From Cristatella mucedo (lineage: Eukaryota > Bryozoa > Phylactolaemata > Cristatellidae), in assembly GCA_009760855.2 (NCBI GenBank), contig WPIO01000009.1, positions 6,859,001 through 6,923,000 of the forward strand: DNA of 64,000 nucleotides, given 5' to 3'. Both the position numbers and the translations under genes were made by a program. This document shows, one piece after another, positions 1 to 11,805 of the stretch. The first letter of the stretch is position 1. Every line of letters begins with the position of its first letter. The notes under the pieces are model-generated. The model saw only the letters and a list, made by a program, of their open reading frames with translations. It was not told where the DNA came from and searched no databases.

Positions 1-119
1 GTGCGCATGAGGGCGAGAGCATTTGGTAGTGTCATCGATTGGATAGCGACTGATGCAGCTGCTCAGGCAGTACAGTCCAATTATGGCTGCTAGGAGTGGC
101 TCTCAGCTCATCAACACAA

Positions 120-1735
120 CTAGCAGGGACCGATCCAGTAGCTCAAGGGCTTGGAGGCAGACGATGGCTGCAACGAGACACACCTGCATGCAGACCTAGA
201 CATCAAGAGGTCAAACACACACCGAGAAAGCTCACACAAAATTAATACTCGGGCACAAATTAGGCAGCGTTCAGTGCTGCTCTCGAGACTTACAAACCGA
301 GGATTAAATGAGCTGAGTCCACATATCCGAAAGTAAAAGCTGCAGATCAGCTGATTCAAGGGCCTCATGCACACAGTAGCGGAAAAACCTCAGAGGCTAT
401 CGACCGCTTGCAGTGGGCAATACATAATTGCCTGCTGCTGTAACAGAGCTCACGACCGGGGTCGCAAAGTGCAGGCACCTTACCCCTAGAGTAAGACCCA
501 GGTCCCTGCAGAAATAAGCACCCTGGCTGGCATTCACAGCAATGCTGCACACAAAGCTTCACGCCACCGATCGCGTGGGGGGGGGGGCACCGCAGGAGGG
601 GTCAGTTCGGCGACCAAGCTGACGTGCACGGTTCTCGTTCACAAGGTAGTAAGTTGTCAACATCGTCGAGAGGCTACACGGAAGCCTGACGTTGCCAAGG
701 TAGACCAAGGTGCTAATTCTGGTGGTGGCCAGGCACACTGTTCTCGATCATCGTCAGTGCTGGGACCCCGTCCAATGGCTTTCTGATAGGGCTGCCTGAC
801 ACCGGCTGTCGTTATGCAACAGGTTTAAATGGGTAAGCTGAGGCGAACAGCAAGGCCAGGGCAGCCGAGTGGACTTCGGACTGGTTCGTTTGGTAGCGAT
901 CGATCGACACGCACATGTGGCAAATGTCGACACATCGACTTCACTAACACATCTGCTCGGAAGTTCGGGTCCACACCGTTCCGACTGGGGGCATTACCCA
1001 TCAAACAATTTCATTAGTATCGGGCCAGCGCTTTTGCTAAAAGTCGAGCAGCTTCGGGCACATCCGGGCACATTTTCAACTATGAAGCTAAGCAGCCAAA
1101 CGAGCAATGAGTAAGGAAAAAACGTGAACGCGATTGCACCACCGACCGACCATGCTGACATTGACCGGAGCCCGGCAAGATAGCGCACCCATCGCAGAGT
1201 AAGCAGGAGAAGTAAGAGGAGCCGATAGGTCAGGGAGCCAGACCGCAAGCTCTCTGGCGACAAATGCTCCCCCAGCCCCAGCGGGCTACGACACACTGGG
1301 GGCGCAACGGTGAATTTAGACTCACTCACTAACCCCGGCCGATTCTGTCCGGTGTGCACGTTTATGTGAGTTCTTGCCGAGTGCAAACCATTTACGACGG
1401 GAGCCGGGCACTTGGCCAGTGTACAAGCATCTACTACTAGCTGGCTGAAAAAGCAACCAATTCGCATGCCCTGCGATGCAGCCTCGCGTGCAAATGACCG
1501 GTGCCTGCTAGCATTGACAGGCCACGGCTGAAGTAGGGGAGAGGGTCAGCAGCGCTTGGACGTGTCAAGCGAATCTCTGCACAAGTCGCACAGCCTCTCC
1601 GTATGGATCATGATGTCACAAGACGTCAGCCGACCTCAGCGCAAATCTCGGTGGATTCACACAAGACAACTATCCCACTGCCTAGCGCCAAGCCATCGTC
1701 CGAATGTCTGCAGATTGGCTTCAAGAGTGCAAAGG

Positions 1736-1737
<2 letters not shown>
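120..1737. other. Non-coding, nothing recognised
   Basis: ORFs up to 157 codons (994-1467, minus) show no domain and have random composition. A G10 run is at 578-587. Confidence 0.4.
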
Positions 1738-1787
<50 letters not shown>

Positions 1788-1788
1788 G

Positions 1789-1847
<59 letters not shown>
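1738..1847. repeat. (GA)n microsatellite, 110 bp
   Basis: Nearly pure AG dinucleotide array with two short GGG interruptions. It creates spurious ORFs in three frames. Confidence 0.98.
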
Positions 1848-1849
<2 letters not shown>

Positions 1850-2239
1850 ACCATAGTGCTCTGCATACCTGTGTGTGCCCATTAGCCAGGCACACTTGGT
1901 GGTGACCTGCCCCCAACCGGTCACGTGGCTAGCAGGCATTCAGGGCCACAGTAAAAGCTCATGCAAATTAGAGGGGCAGGGCACAGCAAGAATCCCTACT
2001 GCCCTACCAGGCGGTATGGACAGCGCAGGCTACTCACACGAAACAGTCCCGTATCCCGGCATAGGCCTCTTCACCAGCAGCACGATTGATGAGCTGCAGT
2101 CTAGTTTTGACCACTACAAGGCAGCATTGGTCTCATCAAGCAAACCGTAACAGCTTCAACACGAACACCCGGCGCATGGGTGCACACACGTGTGCACATG
2201 CGCGCGAGCAATAATCACGCGTACATACACCCCCTCCCG

Positions 2240-2252
2240 AAACACACACGCG

Positions 2253-2307
<55 letters not shown>

Positions 2308-2323
2308 ACACACACACACACAC
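2240..2323. repeat. (CA)n microsatellite with CG-rich flank
   Basis: CA dinucleotide array preceded by an alternating CGCACGCGCG stretch. Confidence 0.95.
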
Positions 2324-2436
2324 CCTGATTGGTTGACCAGCTGTGCTCGAGCATATGCAAAGAGTAAAGCCTAACTTTGCTGCAACAGAACCAGTGACTG
2401 TAGTGCTAGGTCAGATGTCGGCAGAGAGCTCAGGAA

Positions 2437-2840
2437 ACAGCTAATACGTATCGTTTATGCATAGAGCCAGGACAGTGCACATAGCAGGCTGTTCAACATG
2501 GTCGTTACTGGCTGTTTATATTTAGGTTATATACATACGTTGTGAGATATCTTTCTGCTTAGAGTTTCTCTCTAAAACCTCAACACTAAACCTAAAAGCT
2601 CAAACCCGAAAAATTCCACATCTAACCACTTAATACCAAACCGTGAACCTACAAACATACAGCCCTTAAAGACCACACCAAAAATCATAAAACCCAAGCT
2701 AAAAAGATAGCAATGAAACGTGTTTATTTAATGCAAAAATAAACAGATGCTGGCGACCATGTTGAACAGCCTGTTATGGCCACTGTACTCATAGCAGAAA
2801 CTGATCTGGCTCTATGCATAAACAATACCGTATTAGCTGT
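2437..2840. mobile_element. Fold-back element / MITE with long terminal inverted repeats
   Basis: The left arm (2437-2504, starting ACAGCTAATACG and ending TTCAACATGGTCG) pairs with the right arm (2754-2840, starting CGACCATGTTGAA and ending CGTATTAGCTGT). The right arm carries about 19 extra bases. About 250 bp of AC/AT-rich, non-coding sequence lies between. No clear target duplication was seen. Non-autonomous; family not recognised. Confidence 0.75.
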
Positions 2841-3290
2841 ATGAAAACACCAGTCACTAAGATAATAATAAAGACAATAATAATAATTCCAGTGACATCA
2901 CGACACGCCCAGACTTTGCGGCACTTCGCGGCAAAACTGCAAATGCTCCACACAACAACCCTTCTTTGTCCACGTGCATAGTCCCTTATGTGCTTACTAG
3001 CATATACCCGTGAAAAGCTAGGGAAAACTCAACTTTTCTGTGGGTGGTGTGTCCGAGAGTTTGCTGACCAGCTGGTGAGCCTTCCCTCTTGACTGGCAAT
3101 TCTACAGTTCTTTCTCAATGCAGCAACATCTTTTAGAAAGAAAGATGATAAAATATTTCGGAATAGTTTCCTATGGTATGCTTGACAAAAATCAAGATTT
3201 CATTGCAAAACTGAGTGGCTTTCTCTGTTGCGTTGCTAATTTTTCTCCTTTTTGCCTACGGCAGTTAAGCAAATCGTGTTACTCAACTCG
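2841..3290. other. Non-coding, nothing recognised
   Basis: A short AATAAT run at 2861-2888; otherwise no feature. Confidence 0.4.
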
Positions 3291-3294
3291 ATGG

Positions 3295-3625
3295 CTTAAC
3301 TATCCAGGCTTTGGGAGCATACGAATTGAAGACATGGTCTCCAAAGGATTTGAGGTTGGTTGGAGGCACACCTAAACGATTTGAGTCAGATGAGCAGGTG
3401 AAGCCTGATAAGCAGATATTTTGGACCGGTGGCCTGAAGCAAGAGAATAAAGAGACCTTAAAAAAAGTGGCAGAACCTCGAAAACGATAAACACTCTTGA
3501 CGGGAAGCCAGTGCAGGTCGGCGTTAAGTGGTGGAATGCTGGCTTTGGCTCTTGCGACGTTCACCAGGCATACATTCTGAAGCGTCTGAAAGCTTCGAAG
3601 TGCATTTACAGGAAAACACGCCACT
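3295..3625 (-). mobile_element. Family A LINE RT C-terminal fragment
   Basis: Translates to LHWLPVKS...NRLGVPPTNLKSFGDHVFNSYAPKAW, the C-terminal ORF2 part, with frameshifts. Confidence 0.75.
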
Positions 3626-4064
3626 TACAAACGTCTAGATGAGATGCTACAAATAGCACATGGAACAGATTGGCTGTGGCACATTATCTCAGCAGGCTCG
3701 GATTTTTGAAATGGTATGTCGCTGTAAATGGGCAGCCGATGTGACCACAGCACAACAGTTTTACACCTAGGTCAACAGGTTCAAGCACTGGATGCAGCTT
3801 ATCAGTCACGGCAGAGGTCAGATGAGAATGCAAAAAAGTAGCAAGCCACACTTGCATACTACTAGTCTAGCGTCTATACAAATATTGTTGAATCACAGAT
3901 GCCCAATCCAAAAGTGCTGACATCGACCATAAAACATCTCCTTAACTGCTCCAAGGTTAGGTCCATACCTAGCGATCCTTCTGGTGATCTGGCTGATCGC
4001 TTCTCTAACTTCTTTGTCAGAAGGATTGTCAATATTAGCAAGATCATGCCTACGGTGGCAGCAT

Positions 4065-4477
4065 CATAACAATAATAATAATGCACTTGATAAAGCACCC
4101 TCAGAGAACTCAATCTCTTCCTAGGCGTTTTACATTTGCTGCAAAGGAAAAAGCAATTGCATCGTGAGTACTATCATGCTTGATAAACAACATGAACAAC
4201 GTGGTTAGGGGTGACATGCACAGGGTCAGCATGCAAATGTGGTTAGTGGCAGCATGCACAGTGTCAGCACGCATAAGCACATGAAGGACAAATCACAGGG
4301 ACCCACTAAATGCTGTCTTAAATATAGGTGTTTTAAGTTCTTTTTAAATGTGGTTAAGTCAGGGAATGTTCTGACGCAAGTCGGGGGGGGGGAGAGAGAG
4401 TTCTAGGCTTTGGGAGCATACGAACTAAATGCAAGGTCTCCAAAGGATTTGAGGTTTGTACGAAGTAGTGGTAAGCA
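4065..4477 (-). mobile_element. Family A LINE 3' end
   Basis: Contains the NLKSFGD coding end, the 3' UTR with repeated GCATG motifs, the stem-loop and an ATT tail. Confidence 0.8.
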
Positions 4478-4514
4478 TCTCCTCTACACTCCTGTCTTTA
4501 AATAAATACCTCAC

Positions 4515-6375
4515 GGGACTCATGTCCTTCAATTCCGTGCAGCACCACATTGTCTACATTGGAGGAAGCCATAAGTGACAGCATCCGAAACTCATCTACC
4601 TGTCAAAGAAGACTACTTGTCACCTATGCCCTATTCCACTGTCTTACTTCTACAATGCGTAGATCTGCTGTTGCCATGCATAACTAACATAATAAATGTC
4701 ATTAGCCCCAGGTCATATGCTAGCACCTTTATAAAAATCTGTAGCCAGGCCTTTGCTTAAGAAAGCAACACTAGACCAAGAGAACTTGAGCACCTTCCAC
4801 CCAGTCTCACTTCGACCGTTCCTATCAACGTCACTAAAACGAGTTGTGGCAGGCCAGCTCAACTCTTACATTGAAATTTCAAACCGAGCAAGTACCTGTC
4901 TGGTTTTAGAGCTAATCACTCAACAGAGTCGGAAACGCTTTAAGTCTATAAGAACCTGATCAGGAATGTAGATTTAGGCGAAGTCTCTTAGCTTGTTTCG
5001 CTTGATCTTTCGGGCAGCTCTTAATACTATCGATCACCAAGTCCTTCTCGAGTGCAGCTCATCTCGCCTGGGTATCACTGGCACTAAACTGCAATGGTTT
5101 AGGTCCTATCCCAGTTGGTGGCTCCACAGAGTGTTGATGTAAACAGACAAAAGCCATCCGAGGAACCACTGAAGTACTGGTACTTCAGAGCCCTGTGCTT
5201 GGTCTGCTTCCTTTTACAATTTATACTCTTCCTCTTATCGATGTGAACGCCAAGGCATCACCTGGGCTTTCACTGTTATGCAGATGACACTCAGTTATAC
5301 TTTTGCTTCGATCCCTACCAGCACTCCAGTACATTAAATTCTCTAAACTCCCTTGCTGAATGTCCACATATGGATGGCAGCAAACTTAGTCAAATTGAAT
5401 AACGATAAAACAAGCTTATTAGTTATGGGCAAACTAAGTGCGAATTACGAAAATGGAAAGCTTAATGCTCAAAATCGGCTCTGCCAGCATATCTCCTGTT
5501 GCATCTGCACGAAATCTCGGTGTCCTGTTCCATACAGACCGTTCACTAAATAACCACATTAGCTCCACAGTCAAGTATGTGTCTACTTTCAGCTACATAA
5601 CATTGCTACAATACAGGCTTGCTTAGACAGGGGTACTTCATCCAATTGGTCCATGCATTTGTGACATCACATCCCGACTTTTGTAACTCACCGATTGATG
5701 GTCCACTAGCCTGTGTAATCACGCGCTTACAATGATGCAAAACTCAATACAGCTGATGCAAAACTCAGCTGCTAAGCTTGTCTGTGTGAGTACACCAGTT
5801 GCCACAACGCACCAATTCTGGGCGATCTGCACTGATTCTCAATCAAGCAGCTTGTATCGACTTCAAGGTTCCGTTGCTCATTATTAAGTCGCTTTATTCT
5901 CTTGCTCCAGCCTACCAATCAAAACTATTCCCTCACTAGGCAAGACATCGTACTATCTGCTTTTCTGACTCAAATCGTATAGGTATACCTTGAACGAACC
6001 TCAAATCCTTTGGAGATCGAGCCTCTGGTTCGTATGCTCCCCAAGTCTGGAACTCACTCCCGACTGACGTTACGAATCTCAAGACTTGACATTTGAAAAG
6101 AAGCTAAAAACTCACCCGTATTTCACAGCATTTAGAGTCCTTGTGATTCGTACTTGGTGTGCTTATGTGTACTGACACTGCGCATGCTACTACTAACCCT
6201 ACTCTACATGCTGACAATGTGCATGTCACCCCTCACCATGTTATGCTTGTTGACATTGTACATGCTACCACCAACCAATTGATCATGATTCCTTTACAGA
6301 ATTTATCAAATGCCTTTAAAGAAAAGTTCTTTGAGGATGCTATAGAAATATATTGTTATTATGAATATTACAGAG
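4515..6375 (+). mobile_element. Family A LINE, linker plus RT to 3' tail, decayed
   Basis: Recognisable pieces are the linker (SSTLSTLEEAISDSI), LLKKATLDQENLS...PVSLRPF, the HCYADDTQLY-like segment near 5280, NLGVLFHTDRSLNNHISSTVK and the C-terminal and 3' UTR parts. It ends in a divergent stem-loop and AT-rich tail. Many stops and frameshifts. About 1.85 kb, 5'-truncated before or within the linker. Confidence 0.75.
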
Positions 6376-6888
6376 GTCCCGGCAAATATAATTCTAGTGG
6401 CATTCAAGTAGACAAATGACATCTTGCATTGTTGCACAACACGTGCTGAGTTACCGTGTTTACATAGCATATGTCGAGCAATTATTGCAAATAAATGGCC
6501 TGCAGGCAAAGTCAGACATCTTTCACGGACTATTTCCCAAGCAGTATGGTGCCATTCTGCGACGAGGGTCTGCGTGAAAGCAGCAGAATGGCTGAATTTT
6601 CGACTTAGCACAGCAGCCGTTCGATAGACAGTGACATACGACCCGAGAGTGGAAATCACGAGCAAAGACTAGCAAGAGGACGGGGAGCACCTGTTGCCTC
6701 GCGAGTGCACTGAATGCCTGAAGCTAGTGCAGTCACACCTGACAATAATCGCTAGACCCGGCATGGCAGTCAGGAAGCGACCTGGCCTGGAAAAGCTCAT
6801 AGGTACAGGCAGATACAGATGGATAAGCAACTCTGCTGTCTTAATGAGCTTTTTGTTGAACTAAATTACATATATATTCTGGTTTCAT
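6376..6888. other. Non-coding, nothing recognised
   Basis: Only short ORFs without domains. Confidence 0.4.
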
Positions 6889-6890
6889 GT

Positions 6891-6892
6891 TG

Positions 6893-6929
<37 letters not shown>

Positions 6930-7105
6930 TAATACAGTTGCATAGCACCCTCCGATAACTTAATCTCTTTCTAGACACTTTACAAATACTGTAAAGGATG
7001 CATGATCAAATGGCTGGCAGTGAAGTCAACATTTCCCTATGTATAACATGGTTAGGGGTAGCATGAACAGTGTAAACACATCGCTACATTGTCCTCATCA
7101 CACCG
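6891..7105 (-). mobile_element. Family A LINE 3' tail with (AAT)n
   Basis: (AAT)n at 6891-6935 followed by the minus-strand stem-loop segment and 3' UTR. Confidence 0.7.
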
Positions 7106-7322
7106 TTGCCCCCCAGTGCAGAAGTTGTGACAACAAAACTGATAAAAAAGGCAATAGCGCTTCTTACAAGAAACACCTCGTGATATCTATCTATTATTGC
7201 ATTATCAAGAATCATGTTCCTCTCAACACAAACTTGTGGCTATCGGTGGCGGCGAGTAGCTATGAGGATGACTTTCAGAGAAGCCCTGCAAGATAACTTA
7301 AGAGACCTGACGCGGCACTCAC

Positions 7323-7425
7323 CGTCAAACGGCGTAGCCGTGAAGGCTGCCACAGAGCCGGCAATCATGCCGGATACGAAAGATACGTAGAATACTGCCT
7401 GGCTGCTGTTCTCACGGCGTTTTCC
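7323..7425 (-). CDS. SLC25A22: Mitochondrial glutamate carrier, exon with fifth helix and split third signature
   Basis: The exon reads GKRRENSSQAVFYVSFVSG, then MIAGSVAAFTATPFD, ending with the first base of the next codon. The family equivalent is [30 protein letters not shown]. The third signature is therefore cut after its acidic residue by the donor GTGAGT. The acceptor is GTTTGCAG before 7425. It is 103 nt, phase 0 in and phase 1 out. The next exon, expected to begin with VVKTRLQ, was not found to the left. Confidence 0.88.
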
Positions 7426-9600
7426 CTGCAAACAAGGCACAGCCAGCGGATCGTCCAAATGTTCACTCTGCTGCCTTGGTGGAACAGCGGACGTTTGGTG
7501 GGTAGGTGAGCAATCACTTGCTATTGCATGGCAGTCGAAGCGCCATCTAAACAAGCTGCTAGCTTTAAGCTGCCATGTTTTTCTCAGAGGCGATGGTACC
7601 TTTACCCGACCAAAGATGGCAGCTACCAGACGAATGGCAGTGTAAGCACTCAGCTAACCAGCTAAGGAAGAAGTTGGTGACATTGTAAGCATCTGCCTCG
7701 TAAGGTCACACCGAGGAAAGACGCTGCTCAACGAATACGGAGCAGCATTGGGAGCTGCTGGCAACAGCAGGCTCTACAGACAACAGTGAGAGCTATTATC
7801 TCGGTAGTCATTTACCAACCGAGAGTCGCAGCCCCTTTAGCAAAGGAATGATCAACCTAGCGGCCATTTTCACAACCAGGATGATGATTACGAAGAGGCT
7901 TTAGCGACATTTTTCGAAAGCCCTGCCTAATAACGAGTCACAGTTGACTTAAGTCGCTATAGAGAGAGAAACTATGAGTCTAACAATCCTTGGCTAGCCA
8001 GGCAGTGATCTCGGAGTGATCGAACACGACGACTAACTGAGAGGGGCTGAGTATTGCCATCTTTGGATGCGATTGTCGGCTCCACACCAATGAGCTACTG
8101 CTCTGCCTTCTATTTTTTTTGGGGGGGAAGGCATCTGAAGACCCCCTCACGACACAAAACGGCCATTGGTTCATTTGCTACACTGGCTGCGCTGCAGAGC
8201 ATTTTATTTTAGGCCAACCACGTCGGCAGTGCTGGCAGCCGATGGCACTAGTGGATTGCCGAGTGACATCAATGGCCACTGACTGCATCCGGCCAAGTTC
8301 AGCAGGCAAGGGTGGGGGGGGGACAGAGAGATTCCGGTGAAGACACAGATTCCTCCTTTCGACTTCAGCGCAGCTGACGAATGCACCCCGACTTGCCCAA
8401 ACTCGCAGCTCCGGAGGCCGAGAGAATGAGCCATTAAGTGTCCAGTGCAGCCGCCAGGCTGCACACACCGTTCACGGATGGTCGACCAGATCCCGGGGAG
8501 AGGTTAACGAGGGGTAGCCTCACAGCAACAGAGCTCTACTGAATCAACAAGCAGCATGCCACGAGCCTCTTAATGAACCGGGGCAACCTGGCAGTCTGCA
8601 CGAGCAGGACGCGTTTGGCAAACAGAGGCAGCAGGGCGGAGAGTTAGTGGCTCTGCGGGAGTACTTCATTTGACCCTCACCATGCTCCTATGTAGTCGAG
8701 AAGGAGCCGTGTCAGTCGGCGAACTGGCACTACCGGGGGGGGGGGGGCAGGGCTCCCGGAATGCAGACAGCTCTCGTCACGGAGCCCACGCCATAAATAA
8801 ATAAATAAATAAAACTCATTTATATAGCGCCCCAAGAGAACTTATTCTCTATTCACGCCCTTCAGATATGCCTCAGGGCTCGAGCCCACGACCTCAGTCA
8901 GACCTTGGTCGGGGCGAGCACCTTAACCACCAGACCAAACCAGCTCGGCGCCATGGAAGGTTCGCTCGAGCAAACTGCTCCACGAGCGAGGCAGCGGCTT
9001 CCCAACGAGCACCAGCCTCAGGCCAATCACTAAGCTGCCGTCGCCAGCCGATGCTATAGAAGCTGCCTTCTGGCGTGCTGGCCTAAAGGTGGCCAGGTCA
9101 CTTTCGAGGGTAGGTGGCTGGCTCTCTGCCGAGCAGCAGGGATTCCTATTCGCTTCCCGGACTCCGGCTTCCGCCTCAGCCACATCACTGTCACCTTGCA
9201 CGACGCGAGAGGCTGCTGTAGAGAAGGATGCTGCTGGCCAGCGCTCGCTCACGCTCAGCTGCCTAGACTTTCGAGCGAGCTGGAGCTGCACTCTAGTGTG
9301 CAAAGCTAGTCTAGCGCCGGCCGCAGCTTTGCCGAGTTGCTCGCATCGACGCATGCGCACAGGCCACTGCCACGGCTCACGCACCACCCGGCGCTGAGAG
9401 CGCGAGACAAACTCCGAGCACACGCATGGCCTGGCGCGCTAGCGGCCATCGTCGCAGGGCCACTCGTGCGCAGCGCCGGCTGCACCTCTCCGAAAGAAGA
9501 GCGCCTCAGCGCAGCCAGCTCGGGGCAGCGCACACGCGAGCCGAAGCAGCCCGCCCGCGTCGCTCTCCTCGCTCGCCCACCGCCGGCGGACTCAACTCAC
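7426..9600 (-). other. Carrier-gene intron between the 9601-9764 and 7323-7425 exons
   Basis: This intron contains one SINE2 copy (8792-8949, minus), a few G runs (8120-8127, 8745-8752) and otherwise no recognisable feature. ORFs at 8923-9423 and 9089-9397 overlap GC-rich intron sequence and match nothing I know. Confidence 0.5.
8792..8949 (-). mobile_element. SINE2 copy in carrier-gene intron
   Basis: Box A/B head on the minus strand (box B within GGGCTCGAGCCC near 8878), the LINE-like tail and an (ATAA)n end at 8792-8811. Confidence 0.8.
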
Positions 9601-9764
9601 TGTCGAGTTCAAATGGGCGAACAGCGGGAAGTAGACGGTCGAGAAGTAGACGTCGCGCAGGAAAGTGGCTCGCATGCCTCGATAGAGGCCGACAATGCCC
9701 TTCTCGCGAATCAGCTGCAAGGCGAGAGCCGTTGCGCTGATCCTTTTGGCAGCCACCATCTCGC
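9601..9764 (-). CDS. SLC25A22: Mitochondrial glutamate carrier, exon with fourth helix
   Basis: The exon reads [29 protein letters not shown], then [19 protein letters not shown] and AHLNST. It matches the family segment [36 protein letters not shown]. The proline of RDVPFS is tyrosine here. The acceptor is CTCTCAG before 9764 and the donor GTGAGT after 9601. It is 164 nt, phase 1 in and phase 0 out. Confidence 0.9.
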
Positions 9765-9910
9765 CTGAGAGACGGGAAAGATAAAATCAAGACGAATGAA
9801 CACAAACGGTTCGCCTGCACGCAGCGCTGCCGCACCGCACGCGCAGCAGACGCTCCCGGCGCCGCGCCATTGCCCGGCTGCTCGCACGTCAGCGAGGCTC
9901 GGTCAGTTAC

Positions 9911-10065
9911 CGCCGGCGCTGCTGACGGCAGAGGCGGCGGCCGTGCGAGCGCGGCCGGCGTCCTGCAGCTGTATCTTGAGCAGCTCCATCGGCGTGGTGA
10001 TGATGATCTGGCACGTGCCTGCACTTGCACCGGCTAGCATCTCGCGCGGCAGAGACAACCGATTG
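9911..10065 (-). CDS. SLC25A22: Mitochondrial glutamate carrier, exon with second carrier signature
   Basis: The exon encodes [34 protein letters not shown] followed by an Ala/Ser-rich loop. The second signature PMELLK and the following IQLQDAGR are nearly as in human SLC25A22 ([14 protein letters not shown]). The acceptor is a CTTCTTTCAG tract before 10065 and the donor GTAACT after 9911. It is 155 nt, phase 2 in and phase 1 out. The alanine loop corresponds to the variable matrix loop of the human protein. GC content is high compared with the flanking intron. Confidence 0.9.
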
Positions 10066-10684
10066 CTGAAAGAAGAGGGAGAAGACAAGTCCAAGCGCAA
10101 CGGAGGATGACGAATGCTGACAACGAAGCGCCACGACGAGCAGCACGAGCCGGAGTCACAGAAAGGTGGCAGCACACGCGAGCTGCTCGTGCTGCTCTCG
10201 TCTTACAATCCATGCCGCTCTCCAGAGCGGCTACTTTCAACACCGAGCATTGGCACACGAGGGCGTACGAGCAAGGCCGCAACTAGCTAGGACTCAGGCA
10301 CGAGGGATCTCGACTTTGAAGAGTCTGGCCCGAGGCCTACTGTCGAAGTATGCCTTGGAAAGGCTCTTGAGCCCAGCCTTCGCTCACGCACCCAGTCCCA
10401 TGACTCGGATCGTTTAACAGGCCTCTGACCATCCACAAATCTGCCGGAGACCGTGCCGTCAGCTCCTGTGTCCTAAAGCCTGGAGCAGTCTACCGAATGA
10501 CATCGTGAGGCTGCTAATCCGTTGATTCCAGCACAAGTAAAGAAGCGTAGAGAGAGATCTATTCTTTATGGGTGCTATACAAACGTCATTGTTAATATCA
10601 TGCTTCCTTTGCAGCCTACCTGCTGTACTTGGAGATCGACTTCTTTTAGAATTCTATAGAAATTCTTTATGACTACTACTACCA

Positions 10685-11065
10685 CTACTATTAATAATAA
10701 TAATAATGCTACACTTGATAAAGGGCCCTCAGAGAATTCAATCTCTCTCTAGGCGCTTTAAATTTGCTGCAAAGAGTTGAATGGTGAGTAATATCATGCT
10801 TGATAAACAACACGAATAACATGGTTAGGGGTGACATGCACAGGGTCAGCATGCAAGTGTGGTTACTGGCAGAATGCACAGCGTCAGCACGCATAAGCAC
10901 ATGAAGTACTAGTCACAGGGACCCACTAAATGCTGTCCTAAATAGGTGTGTTTTTAAGTGCTTTTTAAATATGGTCAAGTCAGGGGATGTTCTAGAGCAA
11001 GTGAGTGAGTCGGGAGTGAGTTCTAGGCTTTGGGAGCATACGAACTAATAATCAAGCCTGCCACC
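10685..11065 (-). mobile_element. Family A LINE 3' end in carrier-gene intron
   Basis: AAT repeats, stem-loop, GCATG-rich 3' UTR and start of the C-terminal coding end. Confidence 0.8.
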
Positions 11066-11095
11066 CAGTATGACAGTTGTGACCGAGCCTGCCGA

Positions 11096-11152
11096 TGTGT
11101 GTGTGTGTGTGTGTGTGCGCGCGCACGTTGTGGTAAGTGTGCGCGCGCGCAT
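11096..11152. repeat. (GT)n / (GC)n alternating purine-pyrimidine tract
   Basis: GT array running into GCGCGC blocks; possible Z-DNA former. Confidence 0.85.
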
Positions 11153-11395
11153 GAGGTTGTGCGTTTAAGGCAAGACCCTTTCAGCAGCAACAATATCTCT
11201 TCTCCACAGGAAACTCGACAGAAGAAAATGCGAGCAGAGAGAAGCTACTGCAGTTACTTCCGGCGTCGCTTGCAACCAGATGCTTTGCACTGGCCCTTCG
11301 CCCAACACTGGTGTTTGCTCTGCCGAAAAATGAGAAAGGGGCTACGACGACAGTGGACAGGTAAACGATAAAAAGGCCACAGGCGCCCAGCTTAC

Positions 11396-11489
11396 GTGGT
11401 TGTATCCAGAAGGTGGTGCCGAAAGAAGTCGTTGCCCACCAGCTTGATGGCCTTCTCGGGTGTGATAAAAAGCAGGTTCACGGCAAGGC
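11396..11489 (-). CDS. SLC25A22: Mitochondrial glutamate carrier, exon with ITPEKAIKL motif
   Basis: The exon reads [31 protein letters not shown], the second transmembrane helix. The family equivalent is [22 protein letters not shown], and TPEKAIKL is diagnostic of the glutamate carrier group and relatives. The acceptor is TTATTATAG before 11489 and the donor GTAAGC after 11396. It is 94 nt, phase 1 in and phase 2 out. The intron upstream of it contains the 106-bp palindrome. Confidence 0.87.
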
Positions 11490-11699
11490 CTATAATAAGC
11501 AGAGGCTCAACGGACTGGGAATGGTGGCAAGCGAACTTACAGAAAAAGTACCGATCGGTATCTTCCAGCATCGAAGCGATTCAAAACAGTCAGCTGCAGC
11601 CAAGAGGCTATTGTGGGTGGCAGCGGTCCATAATCCTTTGGTGCAAGGTCAGGCCACAACAGCAGGACGCAGTCGCGTTCGAGCCAAACGATGCAATCT

Positions 11700-11805
11700 G
11701 CGGCTGCTGCGGTTAATGCTGCTACGATGCCGAGTCGTGCACTGTGCAGATGCATCTGCACAGTGCACGACTCGGCGTCGTAGCAGCATTAACCGAAGCA
11801 GCCGC
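11700..11805. repeat. 106-bp near-perfect palindrome
   Basis: Arms 11700-11752 and 11753-11805 are reverse complements with 51 of 53 positions paired and no spacer. The centre is GATGCATC. It lies in the carrier intron between the exons at 12985-13040 and 11396-11489. Confidence 0.95.

Noticed and set aside
1556-1916. Several ORFs of 70-109 codons across the GA array
   Set aside because: They are translations of the dinucleotide repeat (RE/ER or SL/LS runs); the same applies to ORFs over the arrays at 2136-2374, 13304-13591, 38071-38457 and 60284-60390.
11536-11590. Alternative second carrier exon reading [10 protein letters not shown]
   Set aside because: It leaves an intron of only about 45-50 nt and gives a stop in the required phase; the exon at 12985-13040 matches the family far better and fits both phases.
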